A stretch of 64,000 nucleotides of DNA from positions 14,774,001 to 14,838,000 of the forward strand of contig CM074184.1 in assembly GCA_037179385.1 (NCBI GenBank). Direction: 5' to 3'. The position numbers and the translations under genes were made by a program. Shown here piece after piece: positions 10,721-23,600 of the stretch. Source of the DNA: Holothuria scabra (lineage: Eukaryota > Echinodermata > Holothuroidea > Aspidochirotida > Holothuriidae). The notes beneath the pieces were generated by a model that was not told the origin of the DNA, made no database searches, and saw only the letters and a program-made list of their open reading frames with translations. Position 1 is the stretch's first letter. Every line of letters starts with the position of its first letter.

Positions 10721-10929
10721 GGGTGGGCCATATGCAGGTGTACGCATGCATAGGAACTGTATACGTAGGGGTATATAAACATTTACGTATACGTATCTCA
10801 TACTGTACATATATATACACTCTCAAGTACATACAGTTAGCTTTAGGTATACGTAAATACGTATACCTACAGCTATATGTAATAGATAGTATTATTAGAC
10901 AGTACGTATATTATTTTTAACCCATCCAC

Positions 10930-11105
10930 CGGCAACGGCGCTCGTAGCGCAGTAGGCAAGCGCGCTGGTCTTCATGCTAGAATCGCTATACCGCTAGGGT
11001 CGAGGGTTCGGGTCCCGGTACTAACAATGCTTTTCTTTCTTCCACAGCACTAACCATTCACTTCTTTCCACAGCACACACTTATAGCGCTGTTCCTCGAG
11101 TGAGG
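10930..11105 (+). mobile_element. tRNA-derived SINE, family A
   Basis: It has an internal polymerase III A box (TAGCGCAGTAGGCAAGCGCG) and a B box (GGTTCGGGTCC) about 60 bases apart. The acceptor stem does not pair, so it is not a tRNA gene. A pyrimidine-rich body with CACTAACCATTCACTTCTTTC follows. A related copy is at 15858-16030. Confidence 0.65.
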
Positions 11106-11222
11106 AAAAAAAGAAAAGGGTTTTTTACTTAAAAAAAAAAAACTTTAAAGTTTCAGCGCCCTCTTTTGGAAGTTGTGAAGTGAGTAAAATTATGTCTACT
11201 TCCGGGCACGGATTCTAAATTA

Positions 11223-14200
11223 GCACCCAACTTGATACTAAGTAGTGTCATGAATATGAGTTCAAACTAAGTTAGGGTAAGTAAAGTAGACTAGGCCCTA
11301 TTAACATTTACAAGCGTTAGGCCTTGATACTATAGGCTAGGGCCATACCGGAAAGTAGGGCCTTTCACAGAAAGATCTTTGGTGTACGGAAATGTATGCT
11401 GACAAATTTGGCGTACGGCGTACCTGGCTGCTACAGGGAAAATTACAACAGTTGGCATACAATTGCAACAATTGGTGTGGTGTACAATTCCAAACACCTC
11501 CAACTTGGTGTGATTCTTTGGTGTAGGGCAAATGTGCTTTCCGTTTTGGGGCTAGGGGAGCTTACCAATACCAGTTGAAGGAACTGTTCCCATACCACAA
11601 TGTCCCCCCCCCCCCCTTTGCATGCATGGTCAAAATGTCCTTGCTTCCAAATGTCACCATTTTACTGAGTAGTCATTTTGTTGTCAATATTCAAGTTGAC
11701 ATTATTCAAGTTGTTTGTATATTGATAAAAGCTCACTACTGATGTCTATACTTGTCATTCCAGTTTCTAAAGTGCCTGCTAGATGTTAAGTGCAGTTTGT
11801 CCATTCAAATGTAATGTATTACTCCAAAAAAGGCTACCACTGAGTCTAGGCTGATACTAGCCCTCAAACTTGGCTGTTTGCTCGTTACATGACCTATAGG
11901 CACACAAGAGGAATGAGCCTAGGCCATGTAACAAGTACACAGCCCAGTTGGAGGGCTAGGCTGATTATGGTTAGTTCTTGGGGTGAAAGTTTTCTGTTGC
12001 TAAAATTGTAAGCCTACTTTTTGTACTTAGCCTTATACAAAACACCGTCTTCCTGGAATACTTGATGAATGATCCTGAAATGATGATTCTTCTACGATGT
12101 TTGAGCTTGGACGTGTTCAGCTAATGCTAAAATGTTCTGTCCCATTTTTGCAGAAGATCTGAGTGTTAAAGGTCGGATATGAAATTGATGAAAATGACAA
12201 ATTTGGGCATGGTGTGCTCCAGCGCAGAGTACAGGGGAACAGGGGAAGGGGGAGAATATCACCCTCTTACTTGAGCTTTGGGATGTTTGGTCAGTACCTT
12301 GGCTAATTTTGCTCATACATCTGTCAAAGTCTGTGTAAATTTACAGCATGGAACAAAATAGAAAGAAACTTCATAGAAAAGTTCTGATAATAAGTTCCCA
12401 AAACTTTCCTGTAACCCATCTCCTTATTTTGTTGTTCTGTAAATCTACTTTTAGCTTTTTACAGTGTATTATGTCCTTGTATGCCATAATAGGTGTGTGA
12501 TGCAAGAGGGCAGATCAACCCCTTCCCCCTCAAAAAATGCCAGAATGAACATTCAGGCAGGAATGCAGAAAGGAATTAAGCAGCCACTTGAGTTTCAAAA
12601 ACTGGCATGGTTTTAATTATTCAGAAAAATTCAATGAGTGCCAGAAATCTTAAAAGTTTGCTGGAAAAAGAAAAACAAATGTTATATTCGCAGTAAAAGT
12701 TTCATGAAAAGTCAACGAGTTTACAAAACTTTGCTTCTTATTTCGGCAGGGCAAAAAAAGAGATTTTGTTTGTGAGCTTTACTTCACAGTCTTTTGCAAC
12801 ACAATGCCTGCAATGGTCAAACATTTAATTTTTCAAATATAGAGAAGGGAGAAGTGTCATAGTTTTGGTAACATGTACGAATAATCAAAAACATGAAAAA
12901 TAAATTGCCACACATTTTAGACATCTATCACTTGTAAGAAACAATCATTCCTCATCCTATTTTTAAACCTTGAAAAACACCTACCGTACCAAAATGGTTG
13001 CTTAAGTGAATTCTTTCAAAACTTTGCCAGAAAAACAAAGTACTGTACAAAAAACAAAATTCTTTAAAGAAAAATTGTAATTGAAAAAAAAAATTATCAC
13101 CAAGATATGTGACACACTCAGCTAGTTTATGGAAACAATTTTTTACTTGGCTCTACTTTATCATGTAATCCTTCAAGAGTTTAGCCAAAAAAATATTCTG
13201 GCGACATTTTAAAAAGTTCTTGGATGTTTTCTATAGCCAGTGTCCAATAGTTTGCCATCTGTCCTGGCCCTACAGCCAAAATTTGGGTAACTGTTATGAA
13301 AATTGGGTGCTGTAGATTCTTTTTAAATTACAAAGTACTAGCTACCCTGTGAAAATGTCTTCCCATAAGTCTATCTGAAAATTTATCTTTTAAACCCAGC
13401 AAGTAGCTGACATTTCTACTTTTATTCCAAACAAAAGCTGAATGACAGCTGCTTCATTTCCATAGTTGCAAGCCATGGCAACTTTTTTTTCCAGATGTCT
13501 ACTGTAAATGTGTGCTCCACACCAACAAGGAAATGGCATTTTGCTTTGACATTGTTTTGTTCAAACATACTGCTGAACAGAACATCGTAGAATATTGAAC
13601 TTGAATCCTCTTGTTCATTCTTTGACTTTTGCTACCCTTCATGAAGTAAATGCCCAGTTTACATTTCTCAGAAAGCTACAAAAGATTAATATTACATAAA
13701 TGAAGAGCCCCCTCTTTGTAATTTGCATATTTCTTTTAAATATTAACTTTTTTATTGAAACCCACTCAATAAGTACAGGTGTCAGATTTTGTCGATCTTA
13801 AGCTAGAAAGAATGCATTTCTTACCCGTGATATGTACCGTTCAAGCTTAGTGCCTGTTAGGAATGTATCATATTTGACTTACTAAGCTATAAAGAAGGCA
13901 TTTTCTTTTGTAAGAATTGGGTGTAAAACCAAGCCGTCATATGAGTTTACTTTTGTTCTTATTTTTTAAACACAATTACACCCTAACAGGTACAATTGTT
14001 TTCTCGAATGAGCACCACCAACTATCAAATTTAAGTGTTAGTCGCCATATTGCATGGATTTCCACCATTTTGGTTGATAAAACCAGCCCCATTTTTGTTG
14101 ATCTTTAGCAAAGGCTGAACAAAAATTTTACTAGATCAACAGTTTTGTTGTGATTAGTTAAAGGTAAAGGTAATTTTTTCAAAGATTGACAGGACTATTG

Positions 14201-15857
14201 AGTTTTAGATTTTCCAGGGGTTGCTGCAAATCACACTCTTGGGGAAATTGATGAGTGTGGTAGGTTTGCTGTTTTATTAAATTTTAAAAGATTTATCTGA
14301 GTTCTGGGTGTGCATGAAACCACTCTTCTCACAGTGATTGAGGAGAGTGATGGTGTGCCATCATACCTGCATGACCCAAAATTCAAGGCCTGTGTAGTGT
14401 TATTTTTTTTAATAAAAGAGATGTTAACTTCTTGCTTTTCACCCATAACACCCTAAACACATAGACAGCTTGGTAAGTGATTATATTTTGATCATATATC
14501 AACCTCTGTTAAAATGGTAATGTCCATTTTCGCATTTAGCAGGAAGGACCTCTGCCCATTATGTATTGGTGGGCAACTGATTTCCACTGTACAGTAATTT
14601 CATACATTTTCCATAGCATTCTAGTAAAACACAGTCAAGAACATTTTTTTATTGGGAAAATCTGTGACAAGCCCCCCCCCCCCCCCCTAAAACTTGCCAA
14701 GTGGGCATTTATTCTTGGTATTGTAGGTGGCGTGGCATTGCATTACTACACTTGGAGTACTTACTGTACGCTGTGACAAGAACTTGAAAAATTCAATATC
14801 TGCTGTGATTGGTTAGAGGCAGCAAACATGACTTATTAGTAAAATCTGTTGCGTTATATTTGCAGCACAAGCAGTTGAATGTGCTGTGAGTTCAGATTAC
14901 AGTACTTAATTTTTATTTAACTACAGGTTAGCCAAATTTTTTTAGAGAGCTGGGTGGGTCAGCGTGTTTAGGTGCTCAAAAATGCAGCTCACTTGGGAGG
15001 TGTGCTATAATGTGGATTTCCCTGTATGAATCCAGTTCCCCCTTTGGATGGACATGCACATTACATAATGTGACTTAGAAGAATCTCATACAATTATACA
15101 TGTTGGTTGTAGGTACTGGATTCCATGAGAAGATTTTTTGCATTTGATGAGAAGTTTTTTTGTTTTGAAGTAAGAGACATAGCTTTCATTTCCTCAGAAA
15201 AGGTTATGAGCACATTCTTGAGAAATTTAAAGAGGTAAAATTAAGTAGGGCTTATTAGGTGCGAAATCATGGATAAATGTGTAATAAGCGCTGGGTCTTA
15301 TAAGAAGATCTGAACAACCTTTGGATTTTGACAAAACATTAATATTAGGGCTGTGAGCGTTTTGCAATCATTTAGCCATTAAAAGTGATTAGTCAATTAC
15401 GGCAGTTTTTTCAGACAGTAACACTGAGAATTTCCATTGGACAAGGTAGTGTATGCACAGTACAGTAAATGCATATTACATTAAAAGACACCAAACTGTG
15501 CAGAGGCAGCTCTGGCTTGCATAGAGTCCTTTGAAGAAAAGAAATACCCTAATAACCTGCCTTCAATATTGCTGTTAAATGCTTGTATGTGCTGTAGTCA
15601 GAATGCATGTCTCACATTATGACAACATGAATTAATAATCCCCACAAATACAGGTACCATGCATCGCAACTGATTGATGGAAGGAAAATCAAAAACAGAG
15701 ACTGAGAAATTTGCAGATATTCATATGGACAGAACACGGGATTTGTGATTAATTGCGAGCAGCTTTTTATTAGATGCTTAATCCACTTGCAATTGTTTAG
15801 CAATAAATCGCCGAACTGTTGAACCCCTACCTATAACTACATTATTTGATATCACTC
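11223..15857. other. Non-coding, no gene recognised
   Basis: AT-rich sequence with homopolymer C runs at 11601-11616 and 14673-14688. No exon with conserved peptide, no repeat with clear ends and no promoter could be supported. Confidence 0.35.
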
Positions 15858-16030
15858 GATTGGCAATGGTGCTCGTGGGGCAGTTGGCAAGCACTCTCCA
15901 CTTGCAGCTATACTGCTATGGTCCAAGGTTTGAATCCATGTCTTAAAATTGCATATTTTTCTTCTGGCACTAACAGTAACCATTCACTCCTCTCTGCAGC
16001 ATTTGCATGTACGGCTCTTGCAGAGTGGAG
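15858..16030 (+). mobile_element. tRNA-derived SINE, family A, second copy
   Basis: Begins GGCAATGGTGCTCGTGGGGC, matching GGCAACGGCGCTCGTAGCGC of the copy at 10930. The A box is GGGGCAGTTGGCAAGC and the B box AGGTTTGAATCCA. The same CACTAACAGTAACCATTCACT body follows. It is more diverged than a recent copy would be. Confidence 0.6.
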
Positions 16031-17869
16031 GTTATGGTAGTTGTGGCTTTTTGCTCCTTTTGGTGGCTAGGCTATGTAACCTTGCTATAATGCTGGTTCT
16101 TGCATGGCGCAGCATTGGGTTCTAGATAGTACTCATGTCCTTGTTCAAGCTAGCTTCTTGGTTAAGGGTAATTCTAATCAAATAGGCCTTTGTGGAGATT
16201 TTTCCTCAGCACATGGGAAATGAATAAAAATTTTATTAGTATGCTTGGAATATGTTCCTCTCTAACATATCCAAAATAAATTTGGCTCTGGACTATTCTT
16301 TAAAAGATGAATTGTGTCTGCGTGTGTGTCTGCCAAGCTGAAAATAAAAAGTCTTGTTTTAAGTACCTTCTGTACCCATCAAATTAGACTGGTATTTTAC
16401 TTCCAAAAACCTCTATCCTTCAAGGCTTGAAGAAAGGATATTTGGTGTTTGGAGTTTCATTATATATCTTTTTGGAATGTTAAGTCTTGTGGCATGATAA
16501 ATATTTTAATGGTTTGGCTTGATTTATGTTCTTTTGAAACACATAAAATACAGTGGATAATATAAAATATAAAACCAATAGAGAAGGACAGAGGTAATGC
16601 AGAAAAGTGTAACAAGCAGACATTTTGTACTGTGGTTCCTTTATAATCAACAAATACAGGGGAAATTGATTGCCAAGAAATAGAAAGTATATATTGTTTC
16701 TGTAAGTTAAATTTAATGATAAACAGTAGTTCCAGCTGTGTCAAATCTTTTCATATACCTTTTCTCAATCAGGAAGTGAAACTTTGAAGACCACCTTGCC
16801 ACGTATATCTGTCCCCAATTCAGATTATACAGTTTATTCATGCATGGGACGTATATATACCCATCCGTGGCATATATGGAGGAAATTTTTTAGTCACTAT
16901 TTTTCAAGTTTATCTAATTTATATGCCTATTTCTTTTGCACCGACTTACGGATTCCCTACTTGCTGCCATATGACAGTCTGTCAGTGGGAGATGTATCTA
17001 AAGCAGCTTGGTTTGTACAATGTGTGCGTTGGGGGGCATAGGGATTAAATATGCACGTGTCCCGTAAATGCTTCGTAAAGTTCCACCATGTAAGGTTTTT
17101 TTTTTTTATTATCCCTAGTATTGCCCTTTGTAACATTTTATACAAAGCAATAGTACAGAACGGCTTTAATGTAAACAGACTTTGGAACAATTTAGAGGCT
17201 GTAGTGAGTAATTACAGGGTCTTATTTTATATTACTTTCCAGGTTTTACAGCAGTCTTTACAGTTTATGCCTCAGGAAGAAATACAATAAAATATGTAAG
17301 CAAAGTGTCAGAGTATAATAAAATGTACATTTATGTTGGCTAATAGTTACCCATCATTTACTGTAACTACATTTGCTATTTGTAAAATCTTTGTTACACT
17401 TGAATTTTCTACTGCAGAGGTCATCAATTTCTGTATCAATGAGTCAATATTACATGTTGTACAAATTCATTGACAGATTACTCTAAATCAACCTCCCAAC
17501 TTACATTAAGCTTCCCAACTTACATAAGGCTTAGGACTTGTGATTGCCATTTGATCATTGGGGGTTTCAGTGTTCCTATTGTAGCAAATTTGAGCCAAAA
17601 GGTAAAAATTAATAACAGATGCATGTTGTTTAAAATTCTTTGAATTGCACTGCCAGATCAGCATCACCTAAATGCTTTGACGCTTTGAACCTTAAGTTCT
17701 CAAAATGTTTCAATTTGGTCAATCATCAAAATATGAAACCTTTTAATTGATAAACCCTGGAAGATTTTATTACTGTCCCTAGAACTTAAAACTGGAGGTA
17801 GAGAAGTTTGAAAGTAATGCATTTAGTCCTTTGAGATGAACTATTCTAGTGTTGGCTGTATGCTTCAGA
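16031..17869. other. Non-coding, no gene recognised
   Basis: AT-rich, with poly-T near 17099. The frames at 16784-17041 and 16957-17290 overlap on both strands and carry no motif. Confidence 0.35.
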
Positions 17870-18165
17870 TTTTGCATCGTCCGACCTTCCCTGAGAGATG
17901 AAGGTTAGCTAGACTGTCGATGTTTTACAAGATCCAGAATCAACTAGTTGCCATTGATCCAACTAAGTATCTTTATCATGAAATCCCCACTCTGCATGAA
18001 AACTCCCAAGCCTACTTCATTCCTAGCTCTACTAGGGACTATTATAAGATGTCATTTTCCCCTGAACTGTACATGAATGGAACTGGCTACCTGAGGATAT
18101 CATTAAGGCTCCCTCCTTGAGTGTATTTAAGAAGAAAATCCAAGTAGGATAGTTGTGCCCACATA
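17870..18165 (+). pseudogene. Decayed LINE reverse transcriptase 3' end
   Basis: Three reading frames joined by frameshifts give pieces typical of the C-terminal end of jockey/CR1/L2-type LINE proteins: RLARLSMFYKIQNQLVAID, then RDYYKMSF, then TVHEWNWLPEDIIKAPSLS and VFKKKIQ. Stops and frameshifts interrupt all frames, for example a TGA after SFFP-like residues near 18063. This is a dead 5'-truncated copy, the normal form for LINEs. The clade is inferred from the terminal motif only. Confidence 0.65.
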
Positions 18166-19375
18166 GCCAATATGCCTCTCCAGTGCAGGAGTCTTCACCT
18201 TTGAAGTTGGCACTATTCTGGATGATGATAAAGGTGATACCTTTTTGTGGATGTAGATAAGAGAAGAAATTTGGGACCCTTTGAATTTGACAGATGTACA
18301 AAAGTGAAAGTTAGACTACTGTTCGTTAGTAAGATTTATTAACTGTATTCACTTTAGCAATGATTGACATGGCACCAACTATTATTTTGCCCCTTAGATA
18401 TATATGTCTCTATTAGCAGTAAATGTATGCAAAATTTATCAATTCTAAATATATACAGAGGTTTATGGTTCATTATATTTTACTCAGTAACAAAATGAAT
18501 TCATGCTATATATGTATTAAGTCTGGATATTACTCTTCCATCCAACCCCAAAATGAAATTAATTTTGAAATCCTTGACCTGAATTGCAAACAATACATAT
18601 TCATTAAGTCAAAAGCATATCAACCACTGCAAAATGGTAATCAAACATTGGATTATATGTGAGACTTATAGTTCATGCTTGGCAGTAGTGGTATACAGAA
18701 GTGGAGTTCTTATGGTAATAATTTCTCGAGTTTGTATTAAAACATCGCATTCCTTCTCAAATTGCACAAATTTCTGTAGCCTATAAAAATGTGTTCTCAC
18801 TGTCATTGCATTATTGTATGACAATGTCATATTTGTGCATGGCAAGCTGGAATGAAAGACAATGTCACATAACATTTGCAGGATGCTTTCGCAATTAGCA
18901 TCAACTGTTTTGTTTCATCAGTCTTAGTCTTATTGCACTTTAAAAAAAAAAAAATGCAAAAGGAATTCCTTATAAATGAGAACTTATGTGGCAGTCATGC
19001 CACATTTTCTTTGACGAATGAACTGATTGTAGAAAATTTTGATTTTTATGTTGTGGTATCTTCTATTATTTGCAGAAAATTAATTTGAAATTCTCAAGAA
19101 ACAATAGACAAATGGAGTGTATTTCATAAATTCTGTTGCAAAACTTGAAATTGCCATTTATGAATTAGGATGCCATGGTTTCCTGATTTGGTTTAAGATG
19201 ACTGTATTATGCCTTAATGTTAGGATAATCAAATGTAACTGTCATGCAATGTAATAGTTGTATTAATGCAAGTACAGAATTCAGTTTTTTACACAAATGG
19301 AGAATAATCTGTGTTTCCTCAAATGTCTTTATGTGCATTATTACCTATTATTTGCCACCGCAAACAGCAAAATAA
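18166..19375. other. Non-coding, no gene recognised
   Basis: AT-rich intergenic sequence downstream of copy B. Overlapping open frames at 18423-19088 lack conserved residues. Confidence 0.35.
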
Positions 19376-19468
19376 GGGAGTGAGCCACAACTGGAAAAGA
19401 GGCCATTGCCAGCTCAACTTAAAGCAGTTTGTTAGAGCCTGATGGGCAGTAAAACTCCCATCTATTTG
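19376..19468. mobile_element. SINE family B, 3' fragment
   Basis: GTGAGCCACAACTGGAAAA and GGGCAGTAAAACTCCCATCT match the 3' halves of the family B SINEs at 33003, 35193 and 41425. The tRNA-like head is missing. Confidence 0.6.
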
Positions 19469-20157
19469 CCGATGCTTGGTAGTGAATTTTAAAATTTAAA
19501 GAAAAATAAATTTTAATTAACATGCATCTGTAAAGCATGAGTAAATAACCAAAAGTTAGAATGGAAATAATTACAAAGAATGCATGGATTATTTGTTAGG
19601 GACAGACAGATTGAATGTACACAAAAAGATCTTCCCCCTACAGCCCCCTTTTGATGCTCATTGGGACCCTTCTCATGGACCACAAAGAATTAAATTTGTT
19701 AGGCCCTATTGGAATCAATTTTACTAACCCAAACTCTTGTCAGCAATGCTAGTTTAACCACCTTTACAGGAGGGGCAGGGTGGATCCACATCTAGAAGCA
19801 AGTCTCTGGTACAGTAGAACTTAGTACTACATTTTCAAAGATAAATAAGATTTACATCAAGATTAGATTACTTAAAAAAAAGATATATTTTAGTAGGAAG
19901 AGAACCTTACTGTTGGTTGTCACTGGAAATGCAAGTCAAATTCTTCTACCCTTTTTTATTTCTATGGAGTTTATATCTATTCTTCTCATGCAAAAAAGGT
20001 TATCCCACATTTTTTTTTTTTTAATTTTTGAAACTTTTGCAATAATATACATTTAAGTTAAAAGTTAAGTCCTTCTGTTGTGCCTTCTACATAACCACAC
20101 ATCAACATCATGTCAGAATGTGAAACACCAAACTTGCAACTTTGATAATACAGGGCA
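19469..20157. other. 3' flank of copy B
   Basis: This should hold the 3' untranslated region of copy B, read leftwards from the stop at 20158-20160. Apart from the poly(A) signal listed separately, nothing was recognised. Confidence 0.4.
19955..19960 (-). terminator. Candidate poly(A) signal of copy B
   Basis: AATAAA on the minus strand, about 200 bases downstream of the copy B stop codon. It is the nearest canonical hexamer I found. Usage is inferred from position only. Confidence 0.45.
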
Positions 20158-20615
20158 TTAATTAGTAGCACTATGCTGTGGCGTTGTTGGTTCTATTTCA
20201 CCATTTTCTTGTGGAGTTTTCTCATCTGTTGTCATGGTAACTCCTTCATCTACTGGATTTTCTCCTTCAGCAGCTTTGTTGTCATCTGCAGTGATAGTGT
20301 GGTCTGAAGATTTGTTGTCCTCTGCGGGTGCAGGGTCCTCAGTACCCTTTGTGTCCTCTGCTGCAGAATCTGTTGGTCCATTTAACTCTGGAAGACCCAC
20401 AACTATTGGTGTTTGTTGGGGGACAGTTAAAGGACTATCTGGGCGTGATGTACCGATGGGTATATTGCCAACAATTTCAGATGGTGCTGAAATCCTTTGA
20501 AACTCTCTGTTTATTCCATCAACAACCTTTGATCCTCCTGGTTGCAATAAATCAATAGCAGTCAATGCCAAGGCTTTTGCCTGAAGCAATGTTGCTTTTT
20601 GTGCTTCAGGGGCTC
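20158..20615 (-). CDS. Copy B exon 7 (last), with acidic tail
   Basis: Acceptor TCTAG at 20616-20617 and stop TAA at 20160-20158. The first 41 residues (APEAQKATLLQAKALALTA and onwards to REFQR) match the end of the M20 fold. The following 111 residues are rich in Glu, Asp, Thr and Pro, with two EDNK/DDNK-type repeats, and look disordered. The open frame running 76 bases upstream of the acceptor is intronic. Confidence 0.88.
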
Positions 20616-23600
20616 CTAGAGAGAGAGAAATGTGAGATGAAATGAGATAATGCCATCTGGAAGTAGGGTTGTCATTGTGTAGCAAAATCACTAAATTTTT
20701 AATTGCAAAAATTTGTAACTTTTAAGCAATAAACAAATTTCTATGTCTTAAGAACTATCTTCAAAATGTAGTACAGTATGTATGATTGAGACTTGCTTGC
20801 CTACAGAAGCAGCCTAGTTGATATACATGAGCCACCCACTTTTGGTCCAAACTGGTAGGACCATTCAAAACATATGCCTACATCCCATGACAAATGTTTC
20901 CACACAAATGATTAAATTGGTCATAAACACTAAATGAGGGTAACTCACCACTTATACTGTACTAGAATACAGTAGGGGGATAGCAAAGTAGCTTAAGAGA
21001 GAAAGAGGGGTACGTGCTTATTGCTATGGAAACTGGTTGCAATTAATATTTGCCAAGATTGTTTTAATAAACACTGATTGGCATATATTCAATTGTTTAC
21101 CAATTAAGTGCTTCACAATCATGGCACCAATTTCATTGAATAAAAAGCAATTTCTGTTCTGATAAATTATCTTGAAAGGAGGGGAGGAATGGAAATTGAT
21201 TGAAAATCAGGTCACTCTAAAGAAAACTTGAAGAAGAAAAGGCTTATCTCATTAGTGCTATCTTGAAATTAATTTGCAACTTAAGTTAGCTAGATGATCA
21301 TGTCAAACAACATGGATGTGAGCAAGACCATCCTGAGATACTTTAGTTTGTAGAACACAGATTAAGTTTCCCTATAGACAAATCCAAGCAGCCAGTGTTA
21401 AAGGTTGATCAAAATGGGTTTCATCAGCCTTAAATGATCTCAGTTTTATTGTCCATAAGCAAACCCTCATATTCAGTAAAATTTAGGAATTTAGGTGCAA
21501 GCTTGTGTTCAATGATCTAAATTGCAGGTTAAAGTAATTGATTTGAAAGATAAAACTGATGGACTCCAGTTCCATTTGACTAACTCAAACCATCTATTGC
21601 ATTTTAAGATTCATCTTCTTTAGATAAAATTCTGTTACCAGCATGCAATCTGTTTTGTCCCCCCTTTATAACTAAAATATAACAAATGTTATGTAAGAAA
21701 TTGAAGTAGATCCCCCAGACCCAAAAGAGGAATGAGCATCCTTACCAGCAGCATTGGCAAATTCTCTGGTATGTGTCGAAGAATTGGTGTTGATTTCAAA
21801 GAACGAATGGATAGTAGGTGTTACGAAGGAGACATTACCCATGTCAGATGACAACCCCACAATGTTATTACTTTCTTGTTTTGAGAACTTCAAGCCAAGA
21901 TCACTGCAGTGCTTCTTGTAGAGGGCAGAGAGATGCTCATTTGTTTTCAGTTCAGCATAGAAGGAACCATACTCTATGTTTACCTGTGAAGAAAGGCATA
22001 TAGTGCATAGCTAATTGTTTAATGGAGAACTATCCTATTGTGTGTAACATATGGTAGGGTATTTTTTTATCACACAATCAGTTTAAAAAGAAAGGAAGAA
22101 CTGCTTAATAAACATTCCATGCATATAATGTCACAGTACAGAAAAGTGCCTGTTTGCATCTGTAGTCACAAATTCCACCATCAAATTTATTCAGAGAGCT
22201 GATTTTTTTTCATACATAAGATACATATTCTTCTATGCACATTCATGTGAAGTCGATTGTGAATCTTACAGCATGTGGAGGGTGAGCACTTCATTCGTTT
22301 GCCTTCAAATTGGTGTATTCAAGAAGAAGTATTAACATTTTGAGTTCACTGTAAGGGTATCCAATCCTCTCTCTGGTTTTTCTTTACTGTTGTTTACAGT
22401 CTGATGGTCAGTCTTTCAGTGCATAATGCCTGCCTTTTTCTCCTCACATTGTAATCTTCTTTTTTTTCTGAAGTACTCCGACTCTTGAGCAAAGCATTGT
22501 TCTGTACATCAAAACATTTAAACCCAATGGAGTTCTGCTTCCCAAGGTAAGGATACATGCCATGGACAGTTTTGTTAGATTGTGGGGGGGGAGGAAGGGG
22601 TTAACAATAGCACTTCTAAAGAAACCTTTAAACATTTCAAAAACCTTCATTGCAAGAATGCATGGCTCTTTCCTTTTTAAGAATTCTTTAGAACCTTCAA
22701 GAACATCTCTTTTAATTTTCAATCAAAAATAAAGTCAGGAAGTTTGTTTCTGAAACAAAGCATGAGAAATGTCATGTCAATCCTTTTAAAATGTTTGAGT
22801 CTTTCAGAGTCTGTTTTGGAAGATCTACCCCTGTCTGAGTTCACTTCAGAGGTGGCACATTGCTGCAGTGAAAAGTTACAAGGTGAGTATTTTTTTAAAC
22901 ATTCTGTATTGTCTGCCTCTGAGGGGTGCTTGTTAAAAGCAGGCATGCACCAAAAGATCAATATGGCACAAGTTCTGTAGGTATGTAGGCAGTCCCAATT
23001 TGCGGGACAGTGTCTCATAAAAGGTGACAAAAGTCCCATAAAATTACCTGAAAAGCAAGAACTAAAGGTTTAAATTCTGGCAGAATCTGCCCTCACCAAA
23101 ATAATTTTGCTAATTTTTCATAGGGATAGAAATCCTCTAAAATGTTGCACCATTTACAATCTAGGCTCTTTTCAAATTTTAAAAATTTTCCCCTTGTTCC
23201 CTCTACTTAGACCCTTCCTCATGTTAGTCACCCAAAGACCAGTTTCTGCCATACCAATTAAAAATTGATCCTGACACTGCTGGCATACTGTAATTGGAAT
23301 CAGGGTTTTCCTGTTTGAAGATGAGTGATGTTCTCAATTAAAGAGAGTAATATTTATACAGAAGTGCCTCCACCTCAGATACAGTTTAGCTAATCCAGCA
23401 GAAAGCACATGTATGTTGATTGAGAGGTAGGGGTTACTCAGTTTAGGTGGTTTGTGAATGGTAAATTCACTGACAGTATATGTGTATGCAGCCGCAGTGA
23501 TGAGATAAATTTTTCCAAGACCCTTACCTAACTTAGTCATAGCATTTATATCTATTGTTTGTTCCATGGTAATATTTTCTAGCACATGTTATCATTACTT

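Larger units (their letters stand above)
10567..11222. mobile_element. TIR element with TA ends carrying a SINE and a minisatellite
   Basis: TAATTTAGAATCTGTGCCCG at 10567 is matched in inverse at 11195-11222, giving about 25 bp of near-perfect inverted ends. If the flanking TA is the target duplication, the element would be of Tc1/mariner-like style. It contains the tandem repeat at 10608-10720 and a tRNA-derived SINE at 10930-11105. No transposase frame is visible. Confidence 0.6.

Noticed and set aside
10930..11105. Possible functional tRNA gene
   Set aside because: A and B boxes are present but the acceptor and anticodon arms do not pair, and a second diverged copy with the same body exists, so it is a SINE.
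22444..23039. Open frames on both strands in copy B intron 5 as extra exons
   Set aside because: Exons 5 and 6 join in phase at the residue expected from the M20 alignment, leaving no missing segment.
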